The notes below the pieces were generated by a model, which was not told the DNA's origin, made no database searches, and saw only the letters and a program-made list of their open reading frames with translations. The position numbers and the translations under genes are program-made. A stretch of DNA of 10,662 nucleotides, from positions 1 to 10,662 of the forward strand of contig JAFTCU010000210.1 in NCBI GenBank assembly GCA_017454585.1, given 5' to 3'. This document shows, one piece after another, positions 7,101-10,662 of the stretch. This DNA is from Thermoguttaceae bacterium (GTDB lineage: Bacteria; Planctomycetota; Planctomycetia; Pirellulales; Thermoguttaceae). Positions within the stretch are counted from its first letter, which is position 1; each line of letters begins with the position of its first letter.

Positions 7101-7513
7101 CATGGAGGCGTGCTGTCCTGAAGTTCAGTGCGGGTGACGTTTCCATCCAGTCCGAACCGCGCATCGGTAAGAGTGACGAGATCGAGCTGATCCCCGCTTC
7201 CCACCCGCTCTTCTGGGCCGGCTTAATGCTGATCGACAGCGGATCCGGTTCTCTGCGCTCCAAAGAACGTCTGGCTCGTCCGGATGACGAAGCGCCTGCG
7301 GAGGAAGAGATTCATCCCATTCCCAAAGAAGAAAAACCTGTGATGAACGCGGAGGAACCGAAAGAGCCGGCTCCGGAGCCCGTCCGGGATAAAGGCAGGT
7401 TGGCGCCGCTTCCACCCATGGGTGGTGGGAATCTACCTTCAATTCCGATGGGGGGAGGAGGAAACCCGCCGCGAATTCCGATGGGTGGTGAAAAACCCGC
7501 GCCGCTGGAGTAA
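4196..7513 (+). CDS. Exported TPR-CHAT domain protein, catalytic pair apparently lost
   Basis: The 1105-residue product starts with a signal peptide (basic MRFRFPVFCR, a hydrophobic stretch at 11-25, likely cut after SVSA27). Residues about 30-330 contain helical TPR-like repeats, for example GESQYQLGQYGSALENFNTAI and the LGYLAVGKTDEAAMALQKGA helix pair. From about 613 a CHAT (caspase-like) domain can be recognised: LLVSFAARNQMFFFLM, LVIVPDRFMWYLPFEALQ near 737-754, the FLANGADTIVLPRW strand-helix, and the family's closing motif HPLFWAGLMLID around 1003-1015. The segment where CHAT proteases carry LSAC reads LGGM (about 893-896), and there is no His in the region before it, so protease activity is doubtful. 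A charged, then Pro/Gly-rich tail ends the protein with three PMGGG-type repeats. AAGGAGA at 4184-4190 supports the start. Long TPR-CHAT proteins are common in planctomycetes; the function is unknown, probably a scaffold in the periplasm or outside. Confidence 0.85.
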   Translation: MRFRFPVFCRALLPLLILILISVSVSAQEQAIPNANYDWGINLLRDGRTLDAQKQFAKELNTGFKIATERWLDSICYAAMLGESQYQLGQYGSALENFNTAIRISIQYSNWLANVQNLPNPSAFTLKPIPWGDPNPGRRLLNVPSKFPILFGDLNYADKYRTGGVAMAPQLKPIRGVEIARCTMLAMRRRAELLGPLGAGDELNGQFVTKTSLVQRALAGTWFQAWLDIELGLGYLAVGKTDEAAMALQKGALINGSAHPLSVIAYIELGKLQMKIAKYEKAYNYFLEAATIAFYYEDVEGMTEAFEGLETAYCLRNPQMICPPLAPAAEWAKIKKLALLFATLQTAAADDFLRLRQLKPAADCLLLAEKAVGKPDQYVLKGRLGSSINFHKARIAFQNPAPASQANGYGFLGSSMEFMSFGGIWNFQINQVDALLLNGQTTTRKALELYSLLLREPTALDWALNPIEAMSATVTPRSGTWENFFLCAIDMEKKEDALEISERARKAAFLQTLDLGGRVHALRLLLEGPEKDLTVTQAQRKRDILTEYPAFENCSKKVQDLQIQIRKMSLPVTAGQKSEQRELADALKQIAELSRMQESILMSMALDRRVIEILFPKVRTCKEIQASLPKGEALLVSFAARNQMFFFLMNNERMAMWKIYDSGSGSGSSRKNKAGTNLLTSLQTNFASMLREIGLGGGTIPAKTFQENNWQKSSQRVMADLTKNSQANFASADFSSLVIVPDRFMWYLPFEALQIQTAKGARSTISQFSIRYAPMASLATPWKKTQYPKSPYSIIVAGKNTPNEKAVDRLEKTLERPVLFEEKSFGGIQPGTPGTGSSVFAPEFDKMFVFDDLKNTEGDSYGIFPMALDRTSREGSLGYWFLLPSGSPRLIVLGGMRTRCEELAKKTSRKNKVSVFVPGQELFLTSMAFLANGADTIVLPRWRLEGDSPWKLAALFNAQLPTTETSADAWRRAVLKFSAGDVSIQSEPRIGKSDEIELIPASHPLFWAGLMLIDSGSGSLRSKERLARPDDEAPAEEEIHPIPKEEKPVMNAEEPKEPAPEPVRDKGRLAPLPPMGGGNLPSIPMGGGGNPPRIPMGGEKPAPLE

Positions 7514-7517
7514 AGAC

Positions 7518-8348
7518 CTAATCTTTAAATTTCGTCAGAAAAGCAAAAACCTTCTGCGCGGTTTCGGCTCCCGTCGCGCTGTGGCGGCTCAGTTCCGCGA
7601 AGACGCCTCCGGAATAAGAGATGGTACGCAAAGCCGAGAAAAACTCTTCAAAATCGACTTCACCCTCTCCCGGAAAAAGGTGCTCGTGAACACCGCGCCG
7701 CGCATCGTCGAAGTGAATATTCACCAACCGCCCGGCGTGACGCTGAACGTAAAACGGGATCGGCTCGTTCTGGCAGAATAAATGCCCAACGTCCAGCGTA
7801 AGACGAAGTTTCTCGGGTGCCGAATCCAGAAGCCGCTCGAACTGGTCCATCGTCGCGATGAACATCCCCGGCTCCGGTTCAAACGCGATTTTCACGCCCC
7901 GCTCACCGGCAAAATCGACCAGCTTCTTCAGTTCCTCCGCCAGCCGCGCCAGCAGAACGGTTTCCGACTCCGAAGCCAACGGCGCCCCGGACCAGATGGA
8001 AACGCAGTCGCTCCCCAAAGCCTGCGCCAGTTCGACGGCCCGGGCGTAAAATTTCTGCCGCAAGGCCCGCGGGGCCGGGTCCGGATCGAGGAGGTTCGGC
8101 GTGTGTTTCTTCCACGGGTTGAGCAGGAACCGCGCACCGGTTTCCACCACGCTCCGCAAACCACTGCACCGAACGGTTTCCTGGAGCTCCGCCAGCGGCA
8201 CACGCCAGAAAAAATCACCGTCCCGCCGGGCGAGCAGGTCGTGGTCGAGCGTAATCGCGATTCCCTCGTAGCCGATTTGCGAAAGAAGGCTCACCGCGTC
8301 CTCAAACGCATGGTGAGCCAACCCGTTTGTGTTGAAGCCAAAGTACAT
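7518..8348 (-). CDS. Sugar phosphate isomerase/epimerase-like TIM-barrel protein
   Basis: The 276-residue product fits the xylose-isomerase-like TIM-barrel family (AP_endonuc_2 type), whose members isomerise or epimerise sugars and related polyols with a divalent metal. Expected metal ligands are visible: E157 in FEPEPGMF, D186 and H189 in LTLDVGHLF, H212 in NIHFDD and E252 in VFAELSRH. The loop HEHLFPGEGEVDF at 221-233 is also typical. The length is normal and no signal peptide is present, so it should be cytoplasmic. The substrate cannot be read from the sequence. It starts only 9 bases after the stop of the GYF_2 gene, whose TAG is part of a TTTAGGTCG stretch that may serve as a weak ribosome site, so translation may be coupled. 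It ends 4 bases from the convergent CHAT gene, with no terminator between them. Confidence 0.88.
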   Translation of the reverse strand: MYFGFNTNGLAHHAFEDAVSLLSQIGYEGIAITLDHDLLARRDGDFFWRVPLAELQETVRCSGLRSVVETGARFLLNPWKKHTPNLLDPDPAPRALRQKFYARAVELAQALGSDCVSIWSGAPLASESETVLLARLAEELKKLVDFAGERGVKIAFEPEPGMFIATMDQFERLLDSAPEKLRLTLDVGHLFCQNEPIPFYVQRHAGRLVNIHFDDARRGVHEHLFPGEGEVDFEEFFSALRTISYSGGVFAELSRHSATGAETAQKVFAFLTKFKD

Positions 8349-8357
8349 AAAAACGAC

Positions 8358-9890
8358 CTAAAAATCCAGGCTTGGATCGTTTAAAATGTCGATCTTTTCC
8401 TCGGAAGCGCGACCCAGTTCATCGTCGTCCTTTGAAGATGCGGCAGGCTTTTGAACTTCCGATTTATCATTCAGTGTGTCATCATCCAACGCACTGGGTT
8501 CTTTATTTTCGGCAGGTTTTTCGTTCTGCTGATCGTTCTTCGAATCTTTCGCGTTTTCAGCGTCACCGGATTCTTCGCCTTCTGCTTTGGCTTTTTCTTC
8601 ACCGTCCCCGGAAGCCTCCTCGTCTTCGCCCTCGGCCGGTTTGGCCTTTTTCTGGAACATTTCTTTCGGAAGGTAAAGTTTGCAAGCTGAATCACCCTGC
8701 GCAAGAGGTGGAAGCTCCAGACGCAGCGCCTCGATGGATTCGAGTCTCGGCGGGTTAAAGATCAGCACGTCGGTGAATTTTTCGCCCACATCGACCTGCA
8801 TGTCTTTGTCGGCTTGGTCCGGAACTTCAAAGCGCTGGGTTTTGTACTGGTTTTTACCGGCGAAAAGCTTCACACCGGCGGCTCCCTTTGCGCCCCAGCC
8901 CGGAACATCGAGCAGGATCCCGTCGCCGTTCACGTTTTCCACCTCAATTTTGATGAAGCAGAACTCGGTGTCCTTTTTCGGGGACCGCGTATTCGGATTC
9001 ATATCGCTGAGTTTGGCGTTTTTGATTTTCCGGATGAAGACCTTCGCACTTCCGAATGTGCAGGACTGCCACTTTCCGTCGACATACGGCGTCTTGTAGC
9101 CTTCCTCCGCATATTCGGTCGGGATCCCATTTTCCTCAGCGGCTTTTACTTCTTCATCAGCGTTTTTATCGCCGTCCTCCTCGTCGGACTGGGTGTCACT
9201 TTCCGCCTTTTCGTCATCGGAAGTTTCCGCCGTTTCATCGGTCAGAACCTCTTCCTCGGCAACCGCGTTTTCATCGGTGACCTTTGGCTTGGAGGAACCT
9301 TTGCAGGAGACAATGACCAAAATCAGAACCGCCAGAACAATGACCGCGCCGGTCGCGCCGGCGATGATCATAAAATTCCGCTTCTGAATTTCTTTTTTCG
9401 TCAGAGGCTTTTTCTCGGTTTCTTCCCCCTCCTCAGCCGCGCCCTTTTTATGAGCGGCTTTTGCGCCTGCTTTCGAGGCTGGGCGTTTGACGGACGAGGT
9501 TTTTCCAGACTTCGTTCCATGGGAAACGGAAGAATCAAATCCGAAATCAAACGTTTCAGGCTCCGGCTCTTCCTTTTTCTCCTGAACGGTTTTGGGGAGC
9601 GGCGGCGTAGGGATTTTTTTCGCGGTAGGAACAACGACAGGCGGGTCCTTTACGGTTGGAACGACGACCGGCGGCTCCTTGGGTGGAACCGGAACAGCGA
9701 CTCCCATCGGAATCGCAGCGGTTGGGAAAAGTCCCTTCACATTTTTGGCGAGTGTCCATTCTTTGTCCGTGTCACGGCGAACCGGATCATTCGGCGTAAT
9801 ACGCTTTTCATCCGCCAACTGTTTCAGCTCTTGCGAGGTAAAAGGACCTATTTCTTTGCCGGCCATTTTATAGTACCACTGCACTGCCAT
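8358..9890 (-). CDS. GYF_2-domain single-pass membrane protein with acidic low-complexity arms
   Basis: The 510-residue product is modular. Residues 1-57 form a GYF_2 (DUF4339-like) domain: WYYKMAGKEIGPFTSQELKQL, ending KNVKGLFP. Residues 62-100 are proline-rich with PPVVVPTVK and PPVVVPTAK in tandem; GYF domains are known to bind proline-rich peptides, so self-binding is possible. A lysine-rich stretch (125-171) leads to one transmembrane helix at about 173-195, followed by C196. The basic residues before the helix suggest that the N-terminus is cytoplasmic. Residues 205-255 are highly acidic. Residues about 260-412 look like a beta-sandwich, perhaps DUF4352-like (FIKIEVENV, DVLIFNPPRLESIEALRLELP, KLYLPKEM). 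The tail from 415 is again Glu/Asp/Lys-rich. The ATG at 9888-9890 is preceded by AGAGG. The role is unknown; it is probably a tether linking a cytoplasmic partner to the periplasm. Confidence 0.8.
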   Translation of the reverse strand: MAVQWYYKMAGKEIGPFTSQELKQLADEKRITPNDPVRRDTDKEWTLAKNVKGLFPTAAIPMGVAVPVPPKEPPVVVPTVKDPPVVVPTAKKIPTPPLPKTVQEKKEEPEPETFDFGFDSSVSHGTKSGKTSSVKRPASKAGAKAAHKKGAAEEGEETEKKPLTKKEIQKRNFMIIAGATGAVIVLAVLILVIVSCKGSSKPKVTDENAVAEEEVLTDETAETSDDEKAESDTQSDEEDGDKNADEEVKAAEENGIPTEYAEEGYKTPYVDGKWQSCTFGSAKVFIRKIKNAKLSDMNPNTRSPKKDTEFCFIKIEVENVNGDGILLDVPGWGAKGAAGVKLFAGKNQYKTQRFEVPDQADKDMQVDVGEKFTDVLIFNPPRLESIEALRLELPPLAQGDSACKLYLPKEMFQKKAKPAEGEDEEASGDGEEKAKAEGEESGDAENAKDSKNDQQNEKPAENKEPSALDDDTLNDKSEVQKPAASSKDDDELGRASEEKIDILNDPSLDF

Positions 9891-9932
9891 GGAAAACCTC
9901 TTTATAAAAATGAAGTATTACTCTTAATTGTT

Positions 9933-10662
9933 TTATTTTTTATTTTTCCCTGAACGCGCAAAAGCGGCCAAAAGCCCGCCACCGAGGAGGAGCAAAACCC
10001 ACGCAGCCGGCTCCGGGACAGAATTCCCGTCCACGACCTGAACTCCCTGCGGGACCAACATGAAGCGCATCCACTGCGCCGTTTCCGGGAGCTGGGAAAC
10101 ATCGTAGCGCAGCGACGCGCCGTCCGTTTGCAGTGTCGTGTTCGTTCCGAAAAGGGTGAAAGTGTCGCCCATTTCGATGTCGGTCGGGTCGAAATCTTCC
10201 GTAAAGTTCAGGTTGACCGTCGCCCCATCGAGGTCAAGCGTCGTGGCGGCCGCGAAAACGATCTGGTCGTAGGAAGTTTTGCTCGCGACGTCGAAATTCA
10301 GGATCGAGCCGTCTTCCAGGGCGAGCGTACCGTTTTCGGTGATCGTGATCGTGCCGATCCCCTTCGTGACCGTGCCGTCCGCGTTCAACGTGTCGCCGGG
10401 AGAAATGGTCGCGCCGGAGCCGAGTGTCGTTGTGAAGTTGATCGAGCCGTTGCCCATGAGCTGATTCTCGAAACGAAGCGTCGGGACCGTCGAGTTCCGG
10501 GTCAGCGCGCAGTTATCCAGAGAAACGATGCCGCGGTAAACCTGATTGGTGCCGCGCATGAGGAACGTGGTCGTCGCTATAATATTATTGTCGATGTACG
10601 TTTTTGCGGAGTCCGTACTGATCCCGCCGTTTTTGATGTAAATGATCCCGGAGCCGAAGCGG
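9933..10662 (-). CDS. PEP-CTERM surface protein with beta-repeat passenger, 5' end outside the window
   Basis: The frame is open from the right edge to TAA at 9933-9935, giving about 242 C-terminal residues; the ATG at 10557-10559 is internal, because clearly similar sequence (RFGSGIIYIKNGG onward) continues upstream to the edge. The visible part is rich in Thr, Asn, Gly and short beta-strands, with TTTLGSGATISPGDTLNADG and a GTITITENGTLALEDGSILNF stretch, as in autotransporter-associated beta-strand repeat proteins. The last 28 residues are a textbook PEP-CTERM signal: VPEPAAW, a hydrophobic helix (LLLLGGGLLAAF), and the basic end RSGKNKK. Such proteins are exported and processed by an exosortase, which must be encoded elsewhere. 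It is followed after 42 bases by the GYF_2 gene on the same strand, with no terminator visible between them. Confidence 0.85.
   Translation of the reverse strand, partial: RFGSGIIYIKNGGISTDSAKTYIDNNIIATTTFLMRGTNQVYRGIVSLDNCALTRNSTVPTLRFENQLMGNGSINFTTTLGSGATISPGDTLNADGTVTKGIGTITITENGTLALEDGSILNFDVASKTSYDQIVFAAATTLDLDGATVNLNFTEDFDPTDIEMGDTFTLFGTNTTLQTDGASLRYDVSQLPETAQWMRFMLVPQGVQVVDGNSVPEPAAWVLLLLGGGLLAAFARSGKNKK

Noticed and set aside
4196..7513. An active caspase-like defence protease
   Set aside because: The expected Cys and His are missing, the protein has a signal peptide, and no defence partner genes are nearby.
9891..9932. A promoter or terminator between the PEP-CTERM and GYF_2 genes
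   Set aside because: A TATAAA occurs on the minus strand, but it has no acceptable -35 box and would start transcription almost at the ribosome site. No stable hairpin with a T-run is visible either.
8814..9953. A 379-codon open frame on the plus strand
   Set aside because: It is the antisense shadow of the GYF_2 gene: no family features, and an Arg/Phe-rich composition caused by the Glu/Lys-rich codons opposite.

Overview
The window looks like chromosomal DNA from a diderm bacterium of the Planctomycetota or a close relative in the PVC group. The clues are a ThiD2-type thiamine protein, a long exported TPR-CHAT protein, an N-terminal GYF_2 (DUF4339-like) domain on a one-pass membrane protein, a PEP-CTERM surface protein, and lpxB (lipid A, so an outer membrane). 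This assignment rests on family distribution recalled from memory, not on a search.

Layout, left to right. Positions 1-290 hold a long copy of an extragenic repeat. Positions 291-1037 (minus) encode a ThiD2 domain followed by what looks like an eroded, shortened ThiE domain. Positions 1038-1415 hold an inverted partial copy of the repeat and then a second long copy with 28-bp perfect inverted arms, which runs into the stop codon of lpxB (1416-2660, minus). The 381-base gap at 2661-3041 is the regulatory centre of the window: divergent, near-consensus sigma-70-type promoters for lpxB and asnA, both with a 16-base spacer, flank an 18-bp perfect palindrome. The lpxB leader holds three copies of a 19-base hairpin, and the asnA leader holds a terminator-like hairpin with an alternative upstream hairpin. 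asnA (3042-4067, plus) is a complete ammonia-dependent asparagine synthetase closed by a good intrinsic terminator. A 1105-residue secreted TPR-CHAT protein without the usual Cys-His pair follows (4196-7513, plus).

The right-hand third is on the minus strand, read from the right edge: the 3' part of a PEP-CTERM surface protein (9933-10662, cut by the window), a GYF_2/transmembrane/acidic protein (8358-9890), and a sugar phosphate isomerase/epimerase-like TIM-barrel protein (7518-8348). The last two are 9 bases apart and probably co-transcribed. The TIM-barrel gene meets the CHAT gene tail to tail with 4 bases between stop codons.

The genes are mostly ordinary housekeeping or lineage-typical genes and do not form an obvious single pathway. 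I see no defence system, CRISPR array, transposase or RNA gene. The most interesting material is non-coding: the repeat family with 3, 2 and 1 copies of a 9-bp unit, the lpxB/asnA intergenic region, and the possible attenuator in front of asnA.
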